DNA from: Methylobacterium sp. J-048
GTDB taxonomy: Bacteria; Pseudomonadota; Alphaproteobacteria; Rhizobiales; Beijerinckiaceae
Length of the DNA: 64,000 nucleotides
Assembly: GCF_022829515.1 (NCBI RefSeq)
Contig: NZ_JAKSYL010000108.1
Span: 1 to 64,000 of the forward strand
Direction of reading: 5' to 3'
The notes under the pieces are model-generated. The model was not told the DNA's origin. It was given only the letters and a program-made list of their open reading frames with translations, and searched no databases. Shown in pieces: positions 7,968-16,069 of this stretch (position 1 is its first letter; the number at the start of each line of letters is the position of its first letter). Both the position numbers and the translations under genes were made by a program.

Positions 7968-9314
7968 ATGCCCCCCACGCAGCCCCCCGGCGAGGAGTTT
8001 GCCGAGAGCACCGTCCGCACGGTGACCCTGCGGCTGATGCCGCTGCTCGGCCTGCTCTACCTGATCGCCTATATCGACCGGCAGAACGTGTCCTACGCCA
8101 AGCTGGACATGGTCGGCAGCCTGGGTCTGAGCGAGACCGCCTATGGGCTCGGCGCGTCGCTGTTCTTCCTCGGCTACTTTTTGTTCGAGGTCCCGGCCAA
8201 CGTCTTCCTGGAGCGGGTCGGCGCCCGGGTCTGGTTCGCCCGGATCATGTTCACCTGGGGCATCGTCACGCTGTTGCTCGGCTTCACCCAGAACGCCGCG
8301 ATGTTCTACGTGCTGCGCTTCCTGCTCGGCGTCTCAGAGGCCGGCTTCTTCCCCGGTGTGCTGTTCGCGCTCACCCTCTGGTTTCCGCAGGCGCACCGGG
8401 CCCGGATGATCGGCTGGTTCATGATCGCCAGCGCGGTGGCCAACGCGGTCGGGGCGGCGATCGGCGGGGCGCTGCTCGGTCTCGACGGGGTCCTGGGGCT
8501 GGCGGGCTGGCAATGGGTGTTCCTGGCCACGGGGGCACCGGCGATCGTGATGACCGCAATCGTGCTGCTGATCCTGCCGAACGGGCCGGAGACGGCGCCC
8601 TGGCTGTCCCAGGACCAGCGCGACTGGCTCGCCCGCACGCTCCGGGCCGAGCGGGAGGGCGGCAGCCTCGTCGATCACGGCAACCCCTTCGCGGCGCTCC
8701 TCGACAAGCGCGTGCTGATGCTCGCCGGGGTCTACGTCTCGCTGCCGCTGGCCGCCTACGGCCTGGGCTACTGGCTGCCCACGGTGGTCAAGGGCTTCGG
8801 GGTCTCGAACCTGACCAACGGCTTCCTGAACATCATCCCGTGGGTCGCAACCGCCGTCGCCCTGTGGTGGGTGCCCCGCCATGCCGCCCGCACCGGCGCC
8901 CAGGGCAACGCCCTGACCTGGCACGTGGTCGGGCCGGCGCTGGTCGGGGCGACCGGGCTGGCGCTGAGCGTCATCCTGCCGGGCAACGCCGTGAAGTTCG
9001 CCTGCCTGTGCGTGGCGGCGGCCGGGACGTTCTCGGCCCAGCCGGTGTTCTGGTCGATGCCCGCGACCTTCCTGCGCGGCGCCACGGCGGCGGCCGGGAT
9101 CGCGGCGATCAACTCGGTGGGCAATCTCGGCGGGTTCGTCGCGCAGAACATGGTCCCGTTCATCCGCGACCAGACCAAGAGCGACCTCGTGCCGATGCTG
9201 TTCCTGTCGGCCTGCCTGGCGATCGGCGCCGGCCTGATGTTCGTGGTGCTCTCCGCCCTGAGACGGGATGCGGCCAAACGCGCGGCGCCGCCGACGGCAG
9301 CTCGGACGGCCTGA
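7968..9314 (+). CDS. MFS transporter, anion:cation symporter (ACS) type
   Basis: The 448-residue protein has about 12 hydrophobic segments. The first half carries the ACS-family pattern LIAYIDRQNVSYAK, the loop RVGARVWFARIM between helices 2 and 3, and GVSEAGFFPGVLFALTLWFP in helices 4-5. Members take up organic anions such as tartrate, hydroxy acids or sugar acids with protons. The start at 7968 has AGAGGA seven bases upstream. The convergent 2-hydroxyacid dehydrogenase suggests a hydroxy-acid substrate, but this is inference. The gene splits the cobalamin genes into two groups. Confidence 0.85.
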   Translation: MPPTQPPGEEFAESTVRTVTLRLMPLLGLLYLIAYIDRQNVSYAKLDMVGSLGLSETAYGLGASLFFLGYFLFEVPANVFLERVGARVWFARIMFTWGIVTLLLGFTQNAAMFYVLRFLLGVSEAGFFPGVLFALTLWFPQAHRARMIGWFMIASAVANAVGAAIGGALLGLDGVLGLAGWQWVFLATGAPAIVMTAIVLLILPNGPETAPWLSQDQRDWLARTLRAEREGGSLVDHGNPFAALLDKRVLMLAGVYVSLPLAAYGLGYWLPTVVKGFGVSNLTNGFLNIIPWVATAVALWWVPRHAARTGAQGNALTWHVVGPALVGATGLALSVILPGNAVKFACLCVAAAGTFSAQPVFWSMPATFLRGATAAAGIAAINSVGNLGGFVAQNMVPFIRDQTKSDLVPMLFLSACLAIGAGLMFVVLSALRRDAAKRAAPPTAARTA

Positions 9315-9415
9315 ACATCGGTCGAACCCGTGCGTTATCCTTCATAATGCTGGTTCATCCGGCATGATGATGCAATCCCGCGCCCCTGCGGACCATCGTC
9401 GAGGAGGATACCGCG

Positions 9416-9592
9416 ATGAGTGAAGGCATTCCGCTTCTGTTTCTTGCCCTGGGGACCCTCGGCGGTGTCTGGTTTCTGGCCGCAGCGGCCCGGAAGCAGG
9501 TCGCCGACGCCAAGGGCTCTCCGGAGCGGTCGAGCGTGATCCGCGACCATGGCGGCGCACCGCGGGCGAACATGCCGGGTACGGAGCACTGA
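9416..9592 (+). CDS. Small 58-residue protein with one membrane helix
   Basis: An ATG at 9416 is preceded by GAGGAGGA (9401-9408) at seven bases' spacing, an excellent ribosome-binding site. The product begins MSEGIPLLFLALGTLGGVWF, a single membrane segment, then a polar tail ending MPGTEH. No family recognised. The stop lies four bases before the convergent dehydrogenase gene. The strong translation signal and GC-rich codon pattern support a real gene. Confidence 0.55.
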   Translation: MSEGIPLLFLALGTLGGVWFLAAAARKQVADAKGSPERSSVIRDHGGAPRANMPGTEH

Positions 9593-9596
9593 CCCA

Positions 9597-10511
9597 TCAG
9601 CCGGCGGCGATCCGCCGGCAATGGTCGAGGGCGGCGCCGATCAGGTTGTCGCTGGCCTCCGGCGTGCGGAAGGCAGAATGCGCCGAGAGGACGACGTTCG
9701 GCAGGGACGCGAGCGGGTGGTCGGCGGGCAGCGGCTCGACCATGAACACGTCGAGCCCGGCCCGGGCGATCCGCCCGGCGCGGAGCGCCTCGACCAGGGC
9801 GCCTTCGTCGATCAGCGCCCCCCGGGCGGTGTTGACCAGGATCGCGCCGGGCTTCAGGGCGGCGATGCGCGCAGCCGACAGGAAGCCGCGGGTCTCGTCG
9901 GTCAGGAGCAGGTGGAGCGAGACCACGTCGCTCTCGGCCAGCAGCTGTTCCAAGGGCACGAATTCGACGCCCGGATGCGTTTTTGGGGTCCGGTTCCAGG
10001 CCAGAACCCGCAGGCCGGCGCCGCGGCAGAGCCGCGCCATCTCGGCCGCGATTCCGCCGAAGCCGACGAGGCCGACGGTCTTGCCGGTGAGCTGGATCGC
10101 CTCGGTGCGGAGCCACCGCCCCGCCCGCATCGCCCGGTCCATCTCGGGCAGGCCCCGGGCGGCGGCCCAGAGCAGCGCGAAGGCGCATTCCGCCACCGCG
10201 GTATCGCCGTAGCCCTTGATCGTGTGGACCGTGATGCCGAGTTCGGCCTGGAGCGCCTCCGGGTCCATGTAGCTGCGCGCGCCGGTGCCGAGGAACACCG
10301 CGTGCCGCAGATTCGGGCAGGCGCGAGCCACGTCCACGGGGAGGGCGGTGTGGTCGATCACCGCAATCTCCGCCCCGGCGAGCAGGCCGGGCAGGTCCTC
10401 CGGGGTGATGTCGGGCTGGAGGTTGATCGCGAACGGGGGATCGTCCGGCCGCAACAGGCGACGCGCCACCGCCGCCAGGGTCTCGCTGGCATCGACGAAC
10501 ACCGCACGCAT
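9597..10511 (-). CDS. NAD(P)-dependent D-isomer 2-hydroxyacid dehydrogenase
   Basis: The 304-residue protein belongs to the family that reduces 2-keto acids to D-2-hydroxy acids (or glyoxylate and hydroxypyruvate). Visible are the nucleotide-binding loop VGLVGFGGIAAEMA, the catalytic Arg in NTARGALID, a Glu in VEPLPADHPL and the catalytic His in SAHSAFRTPE. The N-terminal substrate domain is slightly short but the overall length is normal. Substrate cannot be read from the sequence. It faces the ACS transporter gene and the 58-residue gene, which hints at shared hydroxy-acid metabolism. Confidence 0.88.
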   Translation of the reverse strand: MRAVFVDASETLAAVARRLLRPDDPPFAINLQPDITPEDLPGLLAGAEIAVIDHTALPVDVARACPNLRHAVFLGTGARSYMDPEALQAELGITVHTIKGYGDTAVAECAFALLWAAARGLPEMDRAMRAGRWLRTEAIQLTGKTVGLVGFGGIAAEMARLCRGAGLRVLAWNRTPKTHPGVEFVPLEQLLAESDVVSLHLLLTDETRGFLSAARIAALKPGAILVNTARGALIDEGALVEALRAGRIARAGLDVFMVEPLPADHPLASLPNVVLSAHSAFRTPEASDNLIGAALDHCRRIAAG

Positions 10512-10563
10512 CGGCTTCTCCCTGTCCCGCTTAACTCAGCGTAGCGCAGGCCGTGCCGTCGGG

Positions 10564-11547
10564 TCAGCCCATCACGACGAGCCAGAGGGCGAGCAGCGCC
10601 AGGACGAGCCCTCCCTGGATCACACAAGCGGTGCGGTACAGGACCAGCGCCCGGGCGATATCGTCGGCCGTGGCCTCGGCCCGGCCGTCGCCCATGTGGG
10701 CGTCGGGGACAAGAGTGCCGTCATAGACCCGCGGGCCCGCGAGCCGCAGGCCGAGTGCCCCGGCCATGGCGGCCTCGGGCCAGCCGGCATTGGGCGAGCG
10801 GTGGCAGCCGGCGTCGCGGGCCATCGCCCGGAGCGCGCCGCGCGCATCGGCACCGCGCAGGGCGGCCGCCCCGACGATCAGCAGGCCGGCGAGCCGCGAG
10901 GCCGGCAGGTTCACCACATCGTCGAGCCGGGCCGCCGCCCAGCCGAAGGCGGCGTAGCGCGGGGTGCGGTGGCCGATCATGCTGTCGGCGGTGTTGATCG
11001 CCTTGTAGAGGGCGCCGCCGGGCAGGCCGAGGCAGCCGATCCAGAAGGCCGGCGCCACGATCCCATCGGAAAAATTCTCCGCCAAGCTCTCGATCGCGGC
11101 GCGGCAGACCGCCGGCGCGTCGAGCTGGTCCGGATCACGCCCGACGATCATCGATACCGCCCGGCGCCCGGCCTCCAGGCCGCCGTCGCGCAGGGCGGTC
11201 TCCACGGCCGCGACGTGGTCGTTCAGGCTGCGCTGCGCCGGCAGGCTCGCGCAGAGCAGGCCGAGCAGCAGGAAAGCGGGGAGGGGCCCGGCCCATAAGC
11301 TGAGCCCGGTGAGCGCCCAGGCCGGCAGCCCCGCGGCGGCGAGCAGAATCACCAGCGCGACGCAGCCGGCGATCCGGCGGCGGCCCTCGGAGCCGCGGTT
11401 CAGGCCGCGCTCCAGCCAGGAAATCAGCCGGCCGATCCAGGTGACAGGGTGGCCGATGGCCCTGTAGAGCGCGTCCGGGTAGCCGGACGCCGCCTCGATC
11501 CCGAGGGCAAGGGCGAGGATGGCGAGCGTATCGGGCGGATGGAGCAT
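10564..11547 (-). CDS. cbiB: Adenosylcobinamide-phosphate synthase
   Basis: The 327-residue membrane protein (cobD in the Pseudomonas scheme) joins aminopropanol phosphate to adenosylcobyric acid. Family hallmarks are GYPDALYRAIGHPVTWIG near the N-terminus, the conserved SLAENFSDGIVAPAFW block, and INTADSMIGH; four or five hydrophobic segments are seen. The ATG at 11547 lies inside the first codons of the divergent cobC gene, so the two coding regions overlap by 9 bases at their 5' ends. Partner enzymes CobC, CobU and CobQ are all nearby. Confidence 0.94.
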   Translation of the reverse strand: MLHPPDTLAILALALGIEAASGYPDALYRAIGHPVTWIGRLISWLERGLNRGSEGRRRIAGCVALVILLAAAGLPAWALTGLSLWAGPLPAFLLLGLLCASLPAQRSLNDHVAAVETALRDGGLEAGRRAVSMIVGRDPDQLDAPAVCRAAIESLAENFSDGIVAPAFWIGCLGLPGGALYKAINTADSMIGHRTPRYAAFGWAAARLDDVVNLPASRLAGLLIVGAAALRGADARGALRAMARDAGCHRSPNAGWPEAAMAGALGLRLAGPRVYDGTLVPDAHMGDGRAEATADDIARALVLYRTACVIQGGLVLALLALWLVVMG

Positions 11548-12567
11548 CGTTTCTGGAATTCCGCTCCGGAGCCGGGGGCGAGCCCGGGGCCAATCCCCCA
11601 TGGCGGCGATCTCGGAAGCCTCCGACACGCCTTTCCGGACGCGCCGGAGCCCTGGCTCGACCTGTCGACGGGGATCAATCCGGTCCCGTATCGTGTGCCG
11701 CCGGTGGAGGCCAGCGCCTGGACGCGGCTGCCCGCCGCCGCCGAGGTCGAGGCCCTGCGGGTGGCGGCTGCGTCGGCCTACGGCGCGCCCGATGCGACCC
11801 ATGTCGTCCCCGCCCCCGGCACCCAGATCCTGATCGAGACCCTGCCCCGGCTCGTGGCCCCGACCCGGGTCGCGGTCATCGGACCGACCTATGCCGAGCA
11901 CGAAGCCGCCTGGGCGCGGGCCGGGCACGCGGTGACGGCGGTCGACGGGATCGTGGCGATCGGCGACGCGGCCGTGGCGGTGCTGGTCGATCCGAACAAT
12001 CCGGACGGGCGGACCCATCCGGTGCCTGAGCGACTCGCCCTGGCGGAAGCTCTGCGCGCCCGCGGCGGCCTGCTGGTCGCCGACGAGGCCTTCGCGGATC
12101 TGGAGCCGGTGGCGAGCCTGTGCCCGCATGCGGAGTCCGGGCTCGTGGTGCTGCGCTCCTTCGGCAAGACCTACGGGCTCGCCGGCCTGCGCCTCGGGTT
12201 CGCGGTTGCGGATCCCGGGACGGCGGACCGGATCCGTACGGCGCTCGGCCCCTGGGCGGTTTCGGGGCCGGCCCTGGCGATCGGGCGGGCGGCCCTGTCG
12301 GACGAAGCGTGGCGCGCGGAGGCCGCCCGGGCGCGGGCGGTGGATGCGGCGCGGCTCGACCGGCTGATCGCCCGCGGCTGCGGCACCGTCATCGGCGGCA
12401 CCAGCCTGTTCCGCACCGCCGATTTTCCCGACGGGCCGGGCCTGTACCGCCGGCTCGCGGAAGCCGGGATCGCGGTCCGGCGCTTCCCCGAGCGGCCCGC
12501 GCGCCTGCGCTTCGGCCTGCCGGCCGGGAAGGCGGCGTGGTGCCGCCTGTCGCGGGTGCTCAAGTAG
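11539..12567 (+). CDS. cobC: Threonine-phosphate decarboxylase (CobC/CobD, PLP-dependent)
   Basis: The 342-residue fold-type-I aminotransferase-like enzyme makes the (R)-1-amino-2-propanol phosphate linker used by CbiB. The start region IPHGGDLGSLRHAFPDAP followed by LDLSTGINPVPY is diagnostic. The PLP lysine is in SFGKTYGLAGLRLG, and DPNNPDGRTHP and VADEAFADLEP are the usual cofactor-site motifs. The start overlaps that of divergent cbiB, leaving no intergenic promoter, so each promoter must lie inside the other gene. The 3' end overlaps the convergent MFS gene by 8 bases. Confidence 0.93.
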   Translation: MEHRFWNSAPEPGASPGPIPHGGDLGSLRHAFPDAPEPWLDLSTGINPVPYRVPPVEASAWTRLPAAAEVEALRVAAASAYGAPDATHVVPAPGTQILIETLPRLVAPTRVAVIGPTYAEHEAAWARAGHAVTAVDGIVAIGDAAVAVLVDPNNPDGRTHPVPERLALAEALRARGGLLVADEAFADLEPVASLCPHAESGLVVLRSFGKTYGLAGLRLGFAVADPGTADRIRTALGPWAVSGPALAIGRAALSDEAWRAEAARARAVDAARLDRLIARGCGTVIGGTSLFRTADFPDGPGLYRRLAEAGIAVRRFPERPARLRFGLPAGKAAWCRLSRVLK

Positions 12568-13735
12568 CCGGTGTCGCCGGCCCGTGCGGATCGCGGGCCG
12601 CCACCAGCACGGCCAGCGCCGAGAAGGCCAGCCCCACCGCGCAGACGCCGGGCCAGCCGACCATCAGGAAGGCCTGCGAGCCGGCGAAGGCGCCGAGCGC
12701 CCCGAACACGAACAGGGTCGTGAACAGCACGGTGTTGATCCGGCCCCGTGCCCCCGGGACCAGGGCATAGGCCCGGGTCTGGTTGGCGATGAGCGCGCCG
12801 TTCATGCCGATATCGATCAGCAGGACGCCGATCCCGACCGCCACCAGAGACCACGTCCCTCCGGCCCAGAGCACCAGGAACGACAGGGCGACCATCAGGC
12901 TGCCGCCGAGCACCACCGGCTTCGCGCCGCGTGTGTCGGTGAACCGGCCCGACACCGGCGCCACGAAGGCGCCGCAGACGCCGATCACCCCGAACAGCCC
13001 CGCCCCGGCGGCGGAGAGCCCGAAGGGCGGGTTCTCCACCAGCAGCGCCAGGGTCGCCCAGAAGGCGTTGAACGCGGCAAACAGCAGCGCCTGCGACAGG
13101 CTCGCGGTGCGCAGCACCGGCTGCGACCGGGCGAGATGCAGGATCGACAGCATCAGGGCGCGGTAGCGCAGGCGATGGGTCTGGGGCGTGTGCGGCAGGG
13201 TCGCCCGGGCGATGCCGGCCATGGCGAGCGCGAGCAGCGACGCGGCCAGGAACACCGCCCGCCAGCCGAGCTGCGCGCCCAAAAACCCGCTCGCCGTGCG
13301 GGCGAGCAGGATGCCGGTGAGCAGCCCGGTCATCACCTGGCCGACGATCCGCCCGCGGCTCGCATCGGGGGCGAGCTCGGCCGCGAACGGCACCGCCTGC
13401 TGGGCCGCGCAGGCGAGCACGCCGACGACGAGGTGGGCGAGCGCCAGGCAGGCGAGGTTCGGGGCGAGGCCCACGGCGAGGAGCGCCACGGCGAGGCCGA
13501 GGCATTGCCAGACGATCAGGCCACGGCGCGGCAGGGCGTCGCCCAGGGGCACGAGCCCGACGATGCCGAGGCCGTAGCCGACGAGCGCCGTGGTCGGCAC
13601 CCACAGGGCGGCGGCGTCGCCGAACTCGGACACGATCAGGCCGAGCAGCGGCTGGTTGTAATAGATGTTGGCGACCGCCCCGCCGGCGATCAGCGTCAGG
13701 CCGAGCCGGGCCTTCGCGTCGAGGAGGGTGGTCAC
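12560..13735 (-). CDS. MFS transporter, drug/sugar-efflux type
   Basis: The 391-residue protein has about 12 hydrophobic segments. The first helix carries VANIYYNQPLLGL, a signature of the AraJ/YgaY-like efflux branch, followed by the loop PLGDALPRRG between helices 2 and 3. The substrate is unknown; export of small metabolites or drugs is typical for this branch. It converges on cobC with an 8-base overlap, so antisense interference between the two transcripts is possible. The next rightward gene is about 320 bases away. Confidence 0.82.
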   Translation of the reverse strand: MTTLLDAKARLGLTLIAGGAVANIYYNQPLLGLIVSEFGDAAALWVPTTALVGYGLGIVGLVPLGDALPRRGLIVWQCLGLAVALLAVGLAPNLACLALAHLVVGVLACAAQQAVPFAAELAPDASRGRIVGQVMTGLLTGILLARTASGFLGAQLGWRAVFLAASLLALAMAGIARATLPHTPQTHRLRYRALMLSILHLARSQPVLRTASLSQALLFAAFNAFWATLALLVENPPFGLSAAGAGLFGVIGVCGAFVAPVSGRFTDTRGAKPVVLGGSLMVALSFLVLWAGGTWSLVAVGIGVLLIDIGMNGALIANQTRAYALVPGARGRINTVLFTTLFVFGALGAFAGSQAFLMVGWPGVCAVGLAFSALAVLVAARDPHGPATPAT

Positions 13736-14054
13736 GGCAGGGTCGGGGGCGGGCAGGCGTGCCGCGGCGGCAGGGCCGTCATGGGGGCCATGGTGGGGTC
13801 CGTGTCGGGAAGGGAGGGCCGAGACCGATACGGGCAGGGTGCGCCTCGCGGCAAGCGCCGGGGCTGCAGCCCTCGGTCACGCCCCGTGCCCCTTCACGGT
13901 CCAACGTCCTGCACCATATGCGATCGACGCGGCTCCGGACGCCCGCGTCCCGGCCGTCGAACCCAAATAGGCTGGTTCGTCAGCGGGATACGGTTTCGGG
14001 GCCGGGTTCGTTCCGCGCGGGCACGTCCGGAACCACCGCAGCAGGGAGTACGGG
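13736..14054. other. Intergenic stretch with no gene seen
   Basis: This 319-base stretch separates the leftward MFS gene from a small rightward ORF. It is GC-rich and has no convincing ORF on either strand, no perfect long hairpin and no clear promoter boxes. It presumably holds the two divergent promoters. Confidence 0.5.
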
Positions 14055-14246
14055 ATGCCGAACTACCGCGTCGAGTTCGCCAAGGAGATCCTCGGGGTGC
14101 CCTTCACCATCGGGTCCGTCGCGATCATGCGGGCCCGCGATCCGGAGCGCGCCCGCCGGGCCGCCGAACTCCGCTTCGCCCGCCAGCACGGCCTCGGCGA
14201 CTGGCGGGAGCTGGCCGACCTCGCCACCGTGGCCGAGCGGCTCTGA
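14055..14246 (+). CDS. Small hypothetical protein, 63 residues
   Basis: The ORF starts at ATG 14055 with a purine-rich GCAGGGAG about seven bases upstream. The product (MPNYRVEFAKEILGVPFTIG, then a charged helix rich in Arg and Ala) looks like a compact cytosolic protein. Charged helices of the type RARDPERARRAAELRFARQHG recur in small alphaproteobacterial proteins of unknown role. No function assigned. About 260 bases without a gene follow before malonyl-CoA decarboxylase. Confidence 0.6.
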   Translation: MPNYRVEFAKEILGVPFTIGSVAIMRARDPERARRAAELRFARQHGLGDWRELADLATVAERL

Positions 14247-14506
14247 CCGGACGGACTCGACCCGTCACATTGCCGTCGTCGCGAGGCTGCAGGCTGCACG
14301 TTTGCGGCGCTCCGCGACCGCTCAAGCTCTGGTCGCCGCGTCCGTGCCGCCGTAGAATGGCAGTGGAACCGGCGATCTGAGCCGACCGGCCTGCACAGGC
14401 CCGGTTCGTCCCGGTTCGACAGTTTCGCGCGCCTCCGACCGACGAGCCGGCGTCACGGGTCCGGGCGCGCTTCGGGTCCGGTCCGACAGGGGTCAGTGCG
14501 AGGGTC

Positions 14507-15916
14507 ATGGCGGCGATCTCCTTCTTCGGCGACCTGCTCCAGACCATCAGCGAGCGCGGTCGCGACCTGATCGGCATCGGCCGCGGCGACATGGCCGGCC
14601 GGGCCAGCGCGAGCGAACTGGTCAAGCTGTGCGAGGACCTGATCTCCCGGCGCGGCGAGGCCTCCGGGGTGGCCCTGGCCCGGCTGATCCTGGACCGCTA
14701 CGCCAGCTTCGGCCAGGCGGAGCGCCACGCCTTCCTGCGGGCGATCGCGCTGGATTTCGACGCGGACCACGCCGCCGTCGACGAGGCGATCGCCGCCTAC
14801 CGGGCCGACCCGACCCGCGCCCGCCTCGGCACCCTGCACGAGGCCGCCGAGCCCCGCAGCCAGGAGTTGATCCGCCGCCTCAACCTCGCCCGCGGCGGCA
14901 CGCTCAGCCTGGTGCGGATGCGCGAGGACCTGTTCGATCTGCGCAAGGCGCTGCGCAAAGGCGCCGACGCGGAGCCCGCGGTGCTGGACGCGGTCGACAG
15001 CCTCGATTCCGATTTCGAGCACCTGTTCGCCTCCTGGTTCAACCGGGGCTTCCTGGTGCTGCGGCACATCGACTGGACCACGCCCGCCCATATCCTGGAA
15101 AAGATCATCCGGTACGAGGCGGTGCACGCGATCACCGGCTGGGACGACCTGCGCGCCCGGATCGAGCCGCCGGACCGGCGCTGCTTCGCGTTCTTCCACC
15201 CGGCGCTCTCCGACGAGCCGCTGATCTTCGTGGAGGTGGCGCTCACCGACCAAGTCGCGCCGGCCATCGCCCCGATCCTGTCGCGGGAGCGCAAGCCGCT
15301 GCAGCCGCGGGCGGCGACCACGGCGATCTTCTACTCGATCTCCAACTGCCAGAAGGGGTTGGCCGGCGTCACCTTCGGCAATTTTTTGATCAAGCAGGTG
15401 GTGGAGGACCTGACCCGCGAAGTGCCATCGCTCAAGACCTTCGTGACCCTCTCGCCGGTGCCGGGCTTCGCCGCCTGGCTCGCCCGGGAGCGCCGGGCCG
15501 ACAGCCCGCAGGGCCTGCTGCCCGAGGATGTCGAGGTCTTGCGGGCGCTGGACGATCCGGACTGGCACGCCGACAAGACCCGGGCCGAGGCGGTGCGCAA
15601 GGCGCTGATCCCGGCCGCGGCCGCCTATTTCCTGCGCGCCAAGAACGAGCGCGGGCGCCCGCTCGACCCAGTGGCCCGGTTCCATCTCGGCAACGGCGCC
15701 CGGCTCGACCGGATCAACTTCCTCGGCGATACCTCGCAGAAGGGCCTGACCCAGTCGCACGGGCTGATGGTGAACTACCTCTACGACCTCGCCGCGATCG
15801 AGAAGAACCACGAGACCTACGCCAATCTCGGCACCGTGGCGGCCTCTCCGGCCGTGACCCGGGAGCTGCACGCCAAGCTGCCGCCGCCGCGGGCGGTGGT
15901 GCTGGCCGAGGCGTGA
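14507..15916 (+). CDS. matA: Malonyl-CoA decarboxylase
   Basis: The 469-residue enzyme converts malonyl-CoA to acetyl-CoA and CO2. The N-terminal half is the helical domain; the C-terminal GNAT-like catalytic half carries FHPALSDEPLIFVEVAL, the catalytic Ser region FYSISNCQKGL, GNFLIKQVVEDL, FVTLSPVPGF and the catalytic His region RFHLGNGARLDR. No mitochondrial or export leader is present. Malonyl-CoA synthetase follows after 153 bases on the same strand, giving the MatA-MatB pair for growth on or detoxification of malonate. No matC transporter or matR regulator is adjacent. Confidence 0.93.
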   Translation: MAAISFFGDLLQTISERGRDLIGIGRGDMAGRASASELVKLCEDLISRRGEASGVALARLILDRYASFGQAERHAFLRAIALDFDADHAAVDEAIAAYRADPTRARLGTLHEAAEPRSQELIRRLNLARGGTLSLVRMREDLFDLRKALRKGADAEPAVLDAVDSLDSDFEHLFASWFNRGFLVLRHIDWTTPAHILEKIIRYEAVHAITGWDDLRARIEPPDRRCFAFFHPALSDEPLIFVEVALTDQVAPAIAPILSRERKPLQPRAATTAIFYSISNCQKGLAGVTFGNFLIKQVVEDLTREVPSLKTFVTLSPVPGFAAWLARERRADSPQGLLPEDVEVLRALDDPDWHADKTRAEAVRKALIPAAAAYFLRAKNERGRPLDPVARFHLGNGARLDRINFLGDTSQKGLTQSHGLMVNYLYDLAAIEKNHETYANLGTVAASPAVTRELHAKLPPPRAVVLAEA

Positions 15917-16069
15917 GGCCGAGCCTTCCCACACCCTGGCGGGGATACTGGTTCGGGCATCGGCGGCCGGAGAACGTCATGGCGGAGCGCCGGCCCGCGA
16001 TTGCGGGGCGATCGCGAACGGTTCTATGGCTGCGCGAACCCCGCGGTCCGTGATAGCTCCAGCCTCACG

